From NCBI GenBank assembly GCA_934402515.1, contig CAKRTZ010000072.1, positions 1-8,471 on the forward strand: DNA of 8,471 nt, in the 5' to 3' direction. Below are positions 1 through 6,615 of the stretch, piece after piece. Position 1 is the first letter of the stretch; each line of letters opens with the position of its first letter. The position numbers were made by a program, and so were the translations under genes. Origin of the DNA: an uncultured Lachnospiraceae bacterium (GTDB lineage: Bacteria > Bacillota > Clostridia > Lachnospirales > Lachnospiraceae). Under the pieces are notes generated by a model, which was not told the DNA's origin, did not search any database, and worked only from the letters and a program-made list of their open reading frames with translations.

Positions 1-5
1 CAGGA

Positions 6-1013
6 ATGAAAAAGAAAAAACAAATCGGATTGATTCTCATATTACTGTTGGCGGTAATCGCTGTGATAGGCAGCATCATTTATGTAAAATCCAGGGAAAA
101 ATTACAACAGAACGAGGTGGCAGGCATTGATACGGATGTGATGGAGGACGAGGAAAGTGGAGATTTTCCAGGTGCTACCGTAGAGGAAACTGTCACCACA
201 GAGGAAACAACAGTGGAAACCTTGTCACCGGAGCAGCCCAGCCTTACGGCTGTCGTGGATCGAATCCTGGAAAATATCAGTCTGGAGGATGCCGTCCCGG
301 CGGATGACATGATTGAGAATATGGATGGTGACCAGCTCTATCTGTATAGTCAGACTCAGGACGGAACCTATAGCCTTTACGGTTTTCACAGTCCGGAGTA
401 CGGCTTTAACGGATTGTTACTGGACTACCAGATAGACGGGGAAAGCAACTGGAACTATCTCCATGAGGAAATTCCGGATTTGGAGTTGGATTGGAGCAGT
501 TATCCACACATTGACGTAACACCGGAAGGGGATGTGGTGCTGGCTTACAACTGGGGACACGGAACCGGAGTCAGTGTAGACAGATTTTTCTATCTCACCG
601 CCCATGAAACAGGAACTTTGTCAGTAGAGGAACTGCCCGGGGAACAGGTTCTTGACCAGATGGAACAGCTGGTGGAGCTTCGTCTGAATGAAGAAAATGA
701 GGAAGTGGAGATTTATACGAAGGAAACCAACAGCGAAAGGCAGTTGCTTGCAGTATTGCCTTACCAGGATCTGGTGGATACCAAAACGGAAACCATCACT
801 TCTGTGGAACTTTTGCCGGACTGGCTGAATTTCCTTACGAATCCACAGATGGCAATCGTGGGTGTGGGAGTTACTGTGGAAGGTTATGTGCAGCCTGTCA
901 TGGTGGGAAAAATTGCAGCGCAGATTCAACGGGAACAGGGAGCATTTGTTTTGCGGGATGTCAGTACCTATGTGGATGATGGTTATTTTGATTTCCAAGG
1001 CGAGGAGCAATAG
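6..1013 (+). CDS. Membrane-anchored extracellular protein of unknown function
   Basis: The 335-residue product starts with a lysine-rich stretch (MKKKK) and one hydrophobic segment at about residues 7-27, so it is predicted to be an N-terminal membrane anchor with the rest outside the cell. There is no lipobox cysteine. Residues 36-79 form an acidic, Thr/Glu-rich linker. A folded part follows from about residue 80, rich in aromatic residues and alternating strand-like segments (for example LYLYSQ, YGFNGLLLDY, FFYLTA). I do not recognise the family. The ATG at 6-8 is a sensible start because it puts the basic residues just before the hydrophobic segment. The window begins only five bases upstream, however, and the AGGA at 2-5 touches the ATG, too close to be a normal ribosome binding site, so the start cannot be fully confirmed. 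The next gene begins 53 bases downstream, with no terminator visible between them. Confidence 0.85.
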   Translation: MKKKKQIGLILILLLAVIAVIGSIIYVKSREKLQQNEVAGIDTDVMEDEESGDFPGATVEETVTTEETTVETLSPEQPSLTAVVDRILENISLEDAVPADDMIENMDGDQLYLYSQTQDGTYSLYGFHSPEYGFNGLLLDYQIDGESNWNYLHEEIPDLELDWSSYPHIDVTPEGDVVLAYNWGHGTGVSVDRFFYLTAHETGTLSVEELPGEQVLDQMEQLVELRLNEENEEVEIYTKETNSERQLLAVLPYQDLVDTKTETITSVELLPDWLNFLTNPQMAIVGVGVTVEGYVQPVMVGKIAAQIQREQGAFVLRDVSTYVDDGYFDFQGEEQ

Positions 1014-1066
1014 TGGAACAGTGACATTGGAAAGCTGAATCAGAAATCACAGAAAGTGAGGGCGAT

Positions 1067-2125
1067 ATGAAAAATAACTTAACAGTGTACCAATCTGTTA
1101 TTACTGATATAAAGAATATTATAAACGCAGGGCAGCGAGAGGCATATGGTGCCGCCAGTAAGGCAATGGTTATGACCTATTGGCATGTAGGAAAAAGAAT
1201 TGTTGAACAGGAGCAGGCAGGGAAAGAGCATGCTGAATATGGAAAAAAGCTATTGGCTGCATTGTCTGATGAATTGATACAGGAATATGGGAATGGATAT
1301 TCCGAACGCAATCTGCGATATTTCAGAAAATTTTACCAATATTTCCCTAATGAAGAGATTTGGAACGCATGCGTTCCAAATCTAAATTGGACGCAATTTC
1401 GTAGCCTTTTGCGAGTACCTGATGAGAATGCACGTATCTGGTATATGAATGAAGCTGTGAATGAAGGTTGGAGTAGTCGAACACTTGACCGAAACATTTC
1501 TACGCAATATTATTATCGACTTTTAAAATCTCCATCAAAGGAAAATATTCTTGCTGAGATGAAAGAGAAAACATCTGATTATCAGAAAAATAGTTTTGAA
1601 ATGCTTAAAAATCCAATTATAGCGGAATTTTTAGGTTTTAAGAACGAAGACAGTTATTTGGAAAGTGATCTTGAGGCAGCAATCATATCTCATATACGTG
1701 ATTTTCTGATGGAGATGGGACGAGGATTTGCGTTTGTGGCTCGACAGCAGCATATTGTTACGGAAACAGATGACTATTATATAGATCTTGTTTTTTATAA
1801 CATTGAACTCAAATGTTATGTTCTGATTGATTTAAAAATGGGTAAGATTACACATCAGGATGTTGGACAGATTGATATGTATGTACGCATGTATGATGAA
1901 TTAAAGTGTAAACCGGGAGATAATCCGACGATAGGCATTTTACTTTGCTCGGAAACAGATGAGGATATTGCAAGGTATTCGGTATTACATGATAATAATC
2001 ATCTTTTTATGTCAAAGTATCTGACTTGTCTTCCGACTAAAGAGCAGCTGAAAATGGAAATAGAGCGCCAAAAAGAGATTTTCTATATGCAGCATCCAGA
2101 TGCAGACAAAATTATCGATGATTGA
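1067..2125 (+). CDS. YhcG-family (DUF1016) PD-(D/E)xK nuclease domain protein
   Basis: The 352-residue product has the two-part layout of the YhcG/DUF1016 family. The N-terminal DUF1016 region (about residues 10-155) includes MTYWHVGKRI at 36-45, YSERNLRYFRKFY at 78-90 and LNWTQFRSLLRV at 106-117. The C-terminal nuclease core (about residues 180-325) shows E203 in the leading helix, D240 in YYIDLVFYN, D255-L-K257 as the (D/E)xK motif and Q268 in GQIDMY. These fit an intact metal-dependent PD-(D/E)xK active site. The family is linked to DNA processing and often found in mobile or restriction-type contexts; the target here is unknown. The ATG at 1067 has a GAGGG site at 1058-1062, four bases away. 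No methylase, restriction subunit or transposase is visible beside it. Its base composition is well below its neighbours (31 G+C in the 120 bases 1501-1620, against 30 in the 60 bases 3001-3060), suggesting acquisition by transfer. Confidence 0.93.
   Translation: MKNNLTVYQSVITDIKNIINAGQREAYGAASKAMVMTYWHVGKRIVEQEQAGKEHAEYGKKLLAALSDELIQEYGNGYSERNLRYFRKFYQYFPNEEIWNACVPNLNWTQFRSLLRVPDENARIWYMNEAVNEGWSSRTLDRNISTQYYYRLLKSPSKENILAEMKEKTSDYQKNSFEMLKNPIIAEFLGFKNEDSYLESDLEAAIISHIRDFLMEMGRGFAFVARQQHIVTETDDYYIDLVFYNIELKCYVLIDLKMGKITHQDVGQIDMYVRMYDELKCKPGDNPTIGILLCSETDEDIARYSVLHDNNHLFMSKYLTCLPTKEQLKMEIERQKEIFYMQHPDADKIIDD
1356..1383. repeat. Perfect 28-bp palindrome inside the nuclease gene
   Basis: The left half AGATTTGGAACGCA (1356-1369) is followed at once by its exact reverse complement (1370-1383), with no spacer and no mismatch. 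The match ends at 1355 (G) against 1384 (A). It covers codons 97-106 of the DUF1016/PD-(D/E)xK gene, just before the conserved LNWTQFRSLLRV segment, and keeps the reading frame open. In RNA it could fold into a long hairpin whose centre is GCATGC. Its role is unknown. It could be a protein-binding dyad, an inserted palindromic element, or a consequence of codon choice. Confidence 0.9.
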
Positions 2126-2133
2126 CGATACTG

Positions 2134-2142
2134 TGTTATGAT
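2134..2142 (+). promoter_or_regulatory. Candidate extended -10 promoter for the DUF3160-capA pair
   Basis: TGTTATGAT holds the TGn extension followed by TATGAT, which matches five of the six bases of the TATAAT consensus. It lies nine bases after the nuclease stop codon and about 33 bases before the DUF3160 ATG, which would leave a short leader carrying the ribosome binding site. The -35 region is poor: TTATCG at 2112-2117 with a 19-base spacer is the best I see, and the TTGACG at 2122-2127 is too close. This is a prediction from pattern only. Confidence 0.4.
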
Positions 2143-2154
2143 AAAAGAAAAACC

Positions 2155-2164
2155 AGAGGGAGGG
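2155..2164 (+). promoter_or_regulatory. Ribosome binding site that fixes the DUF3160 start
   Basis: The purine run AGAGGGAGGG ends 11 bases before the ATG at 2176. It supports that ATG (or the ATG at 2179) over the upstream in-frame TTG at 2122. The TTG lacks such a site and would put 18 mostly charged residues in front of the signal peptide. Confidence 0.6.
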
Positions 2165-2175
2165 AAAAGAAAATT

Positions 2176-4395
2176 ATGATGAAAAGAAAACAATGGCTGG
2201 CACTTGCCTTAACACTTTGTCTGACGGCAGGAGCCGTAGGCTGCGGGGCAAAGGAAGATACGGCAGTGGTAGAAGTGACAGAGGAATCCCGGGAGGAACA
2301 GGAGGAAAAGGAGACCCCGACGGAGGAATCCGACGAAGAAAGCGAGGAAACCCAGGAGAATCAGACAAAGCAGGAGGACGGCTTGCCGGATTACACCCCT
2401 TCCGTGGCTGCCTATCAGGTGGAGGCGGATCTATCCAATGTGGAAAACGCAGACCGTTTTTATCTGCAGGACCACATGGTAAAGAAACTGGTGGAAAATA
2501 ATTTTGTGGTGTGTGACGGTACCTGGAGCGAATTTTTTGACCTGTACGAGCAGAGCCGTTATACACAGACCCCTGTGTTTGTCACCACGGACTCTATGAT
2601 GCATACCTATCATCTGTATTTTGCACTGTTGCAGAAAAATACGGAGAGTAACTATCTCACAGATTTAACCGGTAAATTCAGTTCCCGCATGTATGAGGAT
2701 TCTCTGGCACAGTACCAGGAACTGGCAGGGACGGAATGGGAAGATGCGGCGCTAAAAAATGTTGCCTTTTTTGCCGTAGGTGCGGAACTTATGGGGCAGG
2801 ATGTGGCAGACCTTCCCACCGGCGCAAAAACCATTGCCAGTCAGGAACAGCAGTTGATTCTGGATGCCCAGAGCGTTGAGGAGTCTCCGCTTACGGGAGA
2901 TTTGGAGGACTATTCCCAGTACAAACCAAGAGGTTATTACGAGGGCAATGAGGAGTTGGAGCAGTATTTTCGCGCCATGATGTGGTACGGCAGACGGAAT
3001 TTTGCCCAGACCAATGAAACCCAGAACCGTGAGGCACTGTTGATGACAATGGCATTGCAGGAGGACAGTGAGGCACAGGAGGCGTGGAATGCCGTTTATT
3101 CCATCACTTCTTTCTTTGCAGGGGCAAGCGATGATGCCGGATATCAGGAGTACGCCCCCATTATTGAGGAAGTCTATGGCAAGGATGTCACCCCGGAGAA
3201 ACTGGTGGGGGATGACAAATCCTTTGAAAAATATGTGAAACTGATTCAGACTTTAGATCCGCCTGCTATCAATTCGCAAGTGTTTGCAGACGATGAGGGG
3301 GAGACGGACAAAACCCAGCTTGCAAAGGGGTTCCGTTTTATGGGACAGCGGTTTTCTCTGGACGAGGCGGTATTTACCCAGCTTTGCTATAGCAAGGTAA
3401 AGGAAAATCCGGAGGGCGAAAAGCGTATGCTCCCCGATGCTCTGGATGTGCCGGCAGCAATGGGTTCGGACAAAGCCGTGGAACTTTTGCAGGAAAACGG
3501 TGCCTTTACCTATGCCGGATATGAAGAAAATCTGAAAAAAGTTCAGACGAAAATTGAAGAAGAACCCGCCTCCTTCTGGAATGCCAGTCTTTATGCCAAC
3601 TGGCTCTATACACTGAATCCCCTGCTGGAGGAGCGGGGCGAGGGCTATCCTTCCTTTATGACCAATGAAGAGTGGCAGAAGAAAAATCTGGAAGGTTTTC
3701 TGGGGAGTTGGACAGAGTTAAAGCATGATACCGTCCTTTATTCCAAACAGTTTGTAGCGGAAATGGGCGGCGGCGATGAGGAAGTGGATGACAGGGGTTA
3801 TGTGGAGCCCATGCCGGAACTGTATCACCGTCTCAGTGTGTTAACTCAGAAAACTGCTTACGGATTGGAAAAATTCGGAGTGATTAACGATACCGATCAA
3901 GAGAATCTGGCTCGTCTGGAGGAACTGGCAGACCAGCTGACCACTATTTCCATCAAGGAGCTGACTAATGAGTCACTGACCGATGAGGAGTTTGAACTGA
4001 TTCGTTCCTATGGAGGAAACCTGGAACATTTCTGGGAGGAGGCAGTAAAGGATCAGGCGGAGTCCGAATCCCGTCCTTATAGCAGCGAATTCCCCGCCGC
4101 TTTGGTAGTGGATGTGGCAACTGACCCCAACGGAACGGTACTGGAGGAGGCCATCGGTGGCATTTCCGAAATCTATGTGGTGGTTCCGGTGGATGGAAAG
4201 CTGCGCATTGCCAAAGGTGGTGTCTTTACCTATTACCAGTTTGAGCAGCCTCTTTCAGACCGGATGACGGACTCTCAGTGGCGGCAGAAACTGGGACTGG
4301 AATTGACGGATGACATGCAGTATATCCGGGATGACAGCCTGGAACAGCCCCAGTGGACCCAGAGCTACCGGAGCAAGTGGCAGTATGAAAACTAA
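2176..4395 (+). CDS. DUF3160 domain lipoprotein
   Basis: With the ATG at 2176 the product is 739 residues. It opens with MMKRKQ and a hydrophobic stretch (about 7-22) ending in AVGC, so C23 is the probable lipid-modified cysteine. The alanine at -3 makes this lipobox less typical. An acidic Glu/Thr/Ser linker (about 30-70) follows. The rest matches the DUF3160 family as I know it: PVFVTTDSMMHTYHLYF at 133-149, KPRGYY at 250-255, FRAMMWYGRRNF at 265-276, FRFMGQRFSLDEAVF at 386-400, LGSWTELKHDTVLYSKQ at 509-525, and VDVATDPNG at 645-653 with IYVVVPVDGKLRIAKGG at 666-682. The family has no function known to me. The protein is expected to be tethered outside the cell membrane. It ends inside the start of the CapA-family gene (11-base overlap), so the two are probably made together. 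The many conserved His, Asp, Glu and Trp residues hint at catalysis or ligand binding, but I cannot assign a reaction. Confidence 0.93.
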   Translation: MMKRKQWLALALTLCLTAGAVGCGAKEDTAVVEVTEESREEQEEKETPTEESDEESEETQENQTKQEDGLPDYTPSVAAYQVEADLSNVENADRFYLQDHMVKKLVENNFVVCDGTWSEFFDLYEQSRYTQTPVFVTTDSMMHTYHLYFALLQKNTESNYLTDLTGKFSSRMYEDSLAQYQELAGTEWEDAALKNVAFFAVGAELMGQDVADLPTGAKTIASQEQQLILDAQSVEESPLTGDLEDYSQYKPRGYYEGNEELEQYFRAMMWYGRRNFAQTNETQNREALLMTMALQEDSEAQEAWNAVYSITSFFAGASDDAGYQEYAPIIEEVYGKDVTPEKLVGDDKSFEKYVKLIQTLDPPAINSQVFADDEGETDKTQLAKGFRFMGQRFSLDEAVFTQLCYSKVKENPEGEKRMLPDALDVPAAMGSDKAVELLQENGAFTYAGYEENLKKVQTKIEEEPASFWNASLYANWLYTLNPLLEERGEGYPSFMTNEEWQKKNLEGFLGSWTELKHDTVLYSKQFVAEMGGGDEEVDDRGYVEPMPELYHRLSVLTQKTAYGLEKFGVINDTDQENLARLEELADQLTTISIKELTNESLTDEEFELIRSYGGNLEHFWEEAVKDQAESESRPYSSEFPAALVVDVATDPNGTVLEEAIGGISEIYVVVPVDGKLRIAKGGVFTYYQFEQPLSDRMTDSQWRQKLGLELTDDMQYIRDDSLEQPQWTQSYRSKWQYEN
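4370..4373 (+). promoter_or_regulatory. Ribosome binding site inside the DUF3160 gene for capA
   Basis: GGAG lies 11 bases before the ATG at 4385, within the last codons of the DUF3160 gene. It supports the start at 4385 rather than the in-frame ATG at 4310, which would add 25 residues translated from the middle of the DUF3160 gene and place them ahead of the basic/hydrophobic anchor. The site is short and rather far from the ATG, so initiation may depend on ribosomes finishing DUF3160. Confidence 0.5.
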
Positions 4396-5839
4396 AATCG
4401 GAAAGATTTTGCAGGAAAAATTGCATCATCGGCGGGTATGCCATCGGGTGTGCCTGGGAATCATAGCAGTGGTCATTGGTATCACTGCTATCTTCCTATT
4501 ATGGTGGAAGGGCTGTTTCCTGCCCCGGTGGATTGTCTGGGAGGAAAAAAGTTTTCCTTATGAAGATGCCCGGGTGACACTGGAAAAGGGCAGGCTGGAA
4601 CTGGAAGGACTTTGGCGTACCCCCTGGGACTGGTCGGTGCAGGATGTATTGTGTGATGACATCAACGGTGATGGAAAAGAAGAACTGGTACTGTTAGTAT
4701 GGAAACACGGAAGTTACGGCAAACACCTCCCCTTCTGGGTAAAGCACAATGATATCCGGCTGGAACAGCATGTGTTTATCTATCAGTGGGAGGAGTCCAG
4801 GGAAAATAAATTGCGGGCGTTGTGGATGTCCTCCGCTTTGGGAATGGAGGTGCAGTCCATTGCATCCGCACCTCACCATCAGCTTCTCATTACCGACAGG
4901 GATGGCGTGGGAAATCTCTGGCAGTGGCAGCAGTTTGGTTTAAAGTATGTGGGGGAGGCAAAGGAGCAGCGGGTAACCTTTCTTTGTGCCGGAGACAATC
5001 TCATCCATCCCCAGCTTTTGCGCCACGGAACCGAGGACTACAGCTATCTCTATGAGCAGATCAAAGAGGAAGTCCAACAGGCGGACTTTGCCTCCATTAA
5101 TCAGGAAACTATTTTTGTGAAAGACCGGGGACTGGTGAGTGGATTCCCCCGGTTTGGCACGCCAATCCAGGTGGGAGACGCCATCATTGATGCAGGCTTT
5201 AACATCGTCACTCTGGCAAACAACCATGTGCTGGATAAGGGCAGCTACGGTGTGGATGTGACGGCAGCCTTTTATGAGGAAAAGGGCATCACCTATCTGG
5301 GGGCACATCCTACCTTTCAGGAGGATACCGAGCCACAGGATACCGTAGTTTTTGTAGAAAAAAACGGACTGCGCATTGCCCTGCTAAACTACACCTACGG
5401 AACCAACGGACAGCCCATGCCGGAGGGGTATCCTCACATGGTGGAGTTGTTGGAAGATAAAGAGCGCATGGACATCCAACTGGAAACGGCGCGGGCGCAG
5501 GCAGATGCGGTGGTGGTGTTTGTGCATTGGGGGACGGAATATGATGCCGAACCGGATGAACAGCAGGAGAAATACACCCGGTATTTTCTGGAAAAAGGAG
5601 TGGATGTGGTGGTGGGAACCCACCCCCATGTGGTACAGCCCTATGAACTATTGCAGGATGACAACGGGCATGAAATGCTGGTCTACTATTCTCTGGGAAA
5701 TCTGGTGTCTGCCCAGGAGCCTGAGAAATGTAAAACCGGAGGACTGGCAAAATTTGCTCTGGTAAAAAAGGAAGAGGGAGGCGTCTCGATTGAGGACTAC
5801 AGTCTGGAACCGGTGACCATCGATTTATTGACAGAATAA
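4385..5839 (+). CDS. CapA-family protein with N-terminal membrane anchor and extra DxNGDG domain
   Basis: The product is 484 residues from the ATG at 4385. A basic N-terminus (to about residue 21) precedes one membrane segment (about 23-41), predicted to leave the remainder outside the cell. Residues 60-195 form an added region with DDINGDGKEE at 91-100, a DxNGDGxxE pattern like the calcium loops of FG-GAP/VCBS repeats, and a weaker DRDGVGNLW at 171-179. The CapA (poly-gamma-glutamate synthesis, metallophosphatase-like) domain follows, with CAGDNLIH 201-208, NQET 239-242, TLANNHVLD 276-284, VHWGTEY 380-386, GTHPHVVQP 411-419 and YSLGN 435-439. All usual blocks of the family are present, so the domain looks intact. 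No CapB/CapC partners are in the window, so a role in capsule polymer synthesis is not supported. Coupling to the DUF3160 lipoprotein suggests a joint extracellular function, perhaps on a surface polymer; that is inference. Confidence 0.93.
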   Translation: MKTKIGKILQEKLHHRRVCHRVCLGIIAVVIGITAIFLLWWKGCFLPRWIVWEEKSFPYEDARVTLEKGRLELEGLWRTPWDWSVQDVLCDDINGDGKEELVLLVWKHGSYGKHLPFWVKHNDIRLEQHVFIYQWEESRENKLRALWMSSALGMEVQSIASAPHHQLLITDRDGVGNLWQWQQFGLKYVGEAKEQRVTFLCAGDNLIHPQLLRHGTEDYSYLYEQIKEEVQQADFASINQETIFVKDRGLVSGFPRFGTPIQVGDAIIDAGFNIVTLANNHVLDKGSYGVDVTAAFYEEKGITYLGAHPTFQEDTEPQDTVVFVEKNGLRIALLNYTYGTNGQPMPEGYPHMVELLEDKERMDIQLETARAQADAVVVFVHWGTEYDAEPDEQQEKYTRYFLEKGVDVVVGTHPHVVQPYELLQDDNGHEMLVYYSLGNLVSAQEPEKCKTGGLAKFALVKKEEGGVSIEDYSLEPVTIDLLTE

Positions 5840-5856
5840 TGGATGGCTTATAAGAT
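5828..5856 (+). promoter_or_regulatory. Candidate promoter for the ABC transporter genes
   Basis: A perfect TTGACA at 5828-5833 lies in the last codons of capA. With a 17-base spacer it is followed by TAAGAT (5851-5856), a four-of-six match to TATAAT. The overlapping TATAAG (5849-5854) matches five of six but with a 15-base spacer. Transcription would start near 5863, giving a leader of about 45 bases to the ATG at 5908. This suggests the ABC pair can be expressed apart from the DUF3160-capA pair. Confidence 0.55.
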
Positions 5857-5907
5857 AGGAAGAAAACAAGAGGAAAATCTTTTTGAAAAGAGGATTGGGA
5901 GGAGATT

Positions 5908-6615
5908 ATGTTAACTATCAAAAATTTGACAAAAATCTATGGGGAGAAGAGAGCGGTGGATGATTTGTCGCTGCACATTGCTCCCGGAGAAATCTATGGT
6001 TTCATTGGACACAATGGAGCGGGAAAAACCACCACGCTGAAATCAGTGGTTGGGATTTTACAGTTTGATGAGGGAGAGATTCTCATTGATGGAAAATCTG
6101 TGAAGGAGCAGCCCATTGCCTGCAAGCAGGAGATTGCTTACATACCCGACAATCCGGATTTATACGAGTTTATGACAGGAATCAAATATCTGAATTTTAT
6201 TGCAGACATTTTCGGTGTCAGCCCGGCAGATCGGCAGGAGCGCATCCATAAGTACGCGGATTTATTTGAACTGACTCAGGATCTGGCACAGCCCATTGCG
6301 GCGTATTCCCATGGAATGAAACAGAAACTGGCAATCATTGCGGCATGGATTCATCAGCCCAAGCTGATTATTATGGATGAACCTTTTGTGGGGCTGGATC
6401 CCAAAGCATCGCATTTGTTAAAGCAGATGATGCAGGAAACCTGTGATGAGGGCAGTGCCATTTTTTTCTCCACCCATGTATTGGAGGTGGCAGAGAAACT
6501 CTGCGATAAAGTGGCAATCATTAAAGGCGGCAGACTGATCCGCTCCGGCACCATGGAAGAGGTAAAGGGTGATGATTCTCTTGAGGAAGTATTCCTGGAA
6601 CTGGAGGCTGAATAA
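5908..6615 (+). CDS. ABC transporter ATP-binding protein
   Basis: The 235-residue product is a complete cytoplasmic ABC ATPase that powers the permease encoded next to it. The Walker A is GHNGAGKT at 34-41, the signature is YSHGMKQK at 133-140 (a variant of LSGGQ), the Walker B is LIIMDE at 153-158 with E158 as the likely catalytic base, the D-loop is GLDP at 162-165 and the switch histidine is H190. The position usually held by the Q-loop glutamine appears to be D81 in AYIPDNPDLY. The C-terminus SLEEVFLELEAE is typical of single-domain ATPases of the EcsA/CcmA/drug-exporter type. The ATG has a strong site, GGGAGGAG at 5897-5904, with the GGAGG core five bases away. The stop codon overlaps the permease start as TAATG. 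The substrate is unknown. Confidence 0.97.
   Translation: MLTIKNLTKIYGEKRAVDDLSLHIAPGEIYGFIGHNGAGKTTTLKSVVGILQFDEGEILIDGKSVKEQPIACKQEIAYIPDNPDLYEFMTGIKYLNFIADIFGVSPADRQERIHKYADLFELTQDLAQPIAAYSHGMKQKLAIIAAWIHQPKLIIMDEPFVGLDPKASHLLKQMMQETCDEGSAIFFSTHVLEVAEKLCDKVAIIKGGRLIRSGTMEEVKGDDSLEEVFLELEAE
6603..6607 (+). promoter_or_regulatory. Ribosome binding site of the permease inside the ATPase gene
   Basis: GGAGG seven bases before the ATG at 6615 lies in the final codons of the ATPase gene. With the one-base TAATG stop/start overlap it points to translational coupling, which would keep ATPase and permease in matched amounts. Confidence 0.8.

Noticed and set aside
507..600. Possible similarity of the first protein (residues 168-198) to the CapA extra domain (residues 90-120)
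   Set aside because: A hand alignment keeps only a few Asp, Gly, Leu and His positions and needs a shift. This is too weak to claim homology.
2122..2175. An upstream TTG start for the DUF3160 gene overlapping the nuclease stop
   Set aside because: It would add 18 mostly charged residues before a normal lipoprotein signal peptide. The strong purine site at 2155-2164 serves the ATG at 2176.
2193..2501. A 102-codon + strand frame within the DUF3160 gene
   Set aside because: Its Gly/Arg-rich translation is the out-of-frame reading of the GAG/GAA-rich acidic linker.
4310..4384. An upstream in-frame ATG for the CapA gene
   Set aside because: It would need 75 bases of overlap with DUF3160 and would add a tail ahead of the basic residues and membrane segment. 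The ATG at 4385 has its own GGAG site.
4463..4491. Inverted repeat ATAGCAGTG / CACTGCTAT with an 11-base gap
   Set aside because: It lies in the codons of the CapA membrane segment, which reuse similar Ile/Ala/Val/Thr codons. No T run follows, and no gene boundary is near. Chance is likely.
5878..5891. TCTTTT-TG-AAAAGA inverted repeat before the ABC genes, considered as a terminator
   Set aside because: It is a short A/T stem with a two-base centre and is followed by purines rather than a T run, so it cannot terminate well.
5310..5921. A 203-codon open frame on the minus strand across capA
   Set aside because: It is antisense to the well-supported CapA domain, has Pro/His-rich low-complexity translation, and no convincing start site or family features.
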